Part shown: piece by piece, positions 41,569 to 41,697 of the stretch
Numbering within the stretch: position 1 is the stretch's first letter
Layout of the letters: every line of letters begins with the position of its first letter
NCBI GenBank assembly: GCA_003246855.1
Contig: QKCP01000139.1
Coordinates: 1 to 41,697, forward strand
Direction: 5' to 3'
Source of the DNA: Ilyobacter polytropus
Lineage (GTDB): Bacteria > Fusobacteriota > Fusobacteriia > Fusobacteriales > Fusobacteriaceae
DNA: 41,697 bases
The notes under the pieces: generated by a model
Seen by the model: only the letters and a program-made list of their open reading frames with translations
Told to the model about the DNA's origin: nothing
Database searches by the model: none
Translations under genes and position numbers: made by a program

Positions 41569-41613
41569 TGGTGGAGCTAACCGGGATCGAACCGGTGACC
41601 TCTACGCTGCCAG
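41569..41613 (-). tRNA. Partial tRNA-Ala(GGC): 3' half only
   Basis: The minus strand gives anticodon loop CTGGCAG, stem half CGTAG, variable AGGTC, T-arm ACCGG-TTCGATC-CCGGT, acceptor half TAGCTCC, A73 and CCA. The 5' half (acceptor GGAGCTA, D-arm, stem CTACG) is absent; upstream sequence within the window is unrelated. Breakage in the anticodon loop is the usual result of integrase-mediated insertion into a tRNA gene, so this is a likely attachment-site remnant. It is probably not a functional tRNA. Confidence 0.75.
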
Positions 41614-41697
41614 GATAAATATTTTTTTAATCTGTTCTCTACCCCTTTGTTTTCAAGCAGTTTTATTTCTTTTTTACGGTAATTTACTACTTTTTAT
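41614..41697. other. Sequence beyond the tRNA break, likely element edge
   Basis: AT-rich. The minus strand has a short open frame (KKEIKLLENKGVENRLKKYL) that runs into the tRNA half but is bounded by an in-frame stop at 41694-41696 and has no start. Nothing else recognisable before the window ends. Confidence 0.35.

Noticed and set aside
41577-41693. Open frame running into the tRNA-Ala half
   Set aside because: Bounded by stops on both sides with no start codon; most of it is antisense-free tRNA sequence, so not treated as a gene.
1-41697. CRISPR array or cas genes
   Set aside because: No regularly spaced direct repeats and no cas-like proteins; the only tandem repeat is a two-copy 32-bp duplication.
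1-41697. Known riboswitches or T-boxes in leader regions
   Set aside because: Leaders of xth, the aldehyde dehydrogenase, copA and hydG were scanned by eye for common riboswitch motifs; none was found.
1-41697. Classical restriction, abortive-infection or toxin-antitoxin pair
   Set aside because: No protein with recognisable motifs of these systems; the small membrane protein at 37194 is only superficially toxin-like and has no antitoxin partner.

Overview
The window looks like part of an AT-rich, anaerobic member of the Fusobacteriota, perhaps an Ilyobacter/Propionigenium-type bacterium. This is inferred from AT-rich composition, gene content and protein flavour; no marker gene fixes the species. 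It opens with a RepB/Rep_3-type replication initiator whose leader carries repeated promoter-like motifs. Immediately downstream is a tRNA operon (Pro, Ala, Gln). A plasmid-type initiator beside housekeeping genes (tRNAs, exonuclease III, Pol IV, an alarmone synthetase) suggests a large secondary replicon (megaplasmid or chromid), and the window may begin near its origin.

From about 2.4 to 9.6 kb lie a thiol-redox operon (TlpA-like thioredoxin, CcdA, CoA-disulfide-reductase-like flavoprotein), the lrgAB pair, a small STAS-like protein with its ribosome binding site inside a hairpin, exonuclease III, an AhpF-type disulfide reductase lacking its N-terminal domain, and two paralogous coiled-coil lipoproteins. 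From 9.6 to 14.6 kb are two tandem giant lipid enzymes, each AMP-ligase + acyl carrier + acyltransferase. From 14.7 to 27.6 kb come a two-component system with a 49-residue protein missed by size cut-offs, peptidases M18 and M32, an MBL hydrolase, DNA polymerase IV, a CoA-acylating aldehyde dehydrogenase, a small alarmone synthetase and a degenerate UvrD/AddB-like ATPase.

From 27.6 to 36.5 kb the theme is peroxide and copper stress. AhpC sits behind a near-consensus promoter with a PerR-type box, followed by a free-standing AhpF N-terminal domain. The missing AhpF half is the protein at 7.5 kb, so AhpF is split over 20 kb. A copper ATPase with a CopZ-like domain fused at its C-terminus lies near a CsoR repressor. 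A TsgA-like and a Bcr/CflA-like MFS transporter and an AIM24-family protein complete the block. At 36.8-37.0 kb a good promoter, two hairpins and a terminator-like hairpin outline an apparently noncoding RNA.

The right end (37.2-41.7 kb) is accessory: an unknown membrane protein, a TM1266-type regulator with the H-cluster maturase HydG, then about 2 kb of debris. The debris holds IS30-type transposase tails, a nuclease pseudogene with a perfect 52-bp inverted copy of its 3' part, an orphan PqqD-like protein, a NUDIX stub and a tandem repeat. It ends in the 3' half of a tRNA-Ala(GGC), which probably marks the edge of an integrated element extending past the window. All calls are from reading the sequence; no database search was run.
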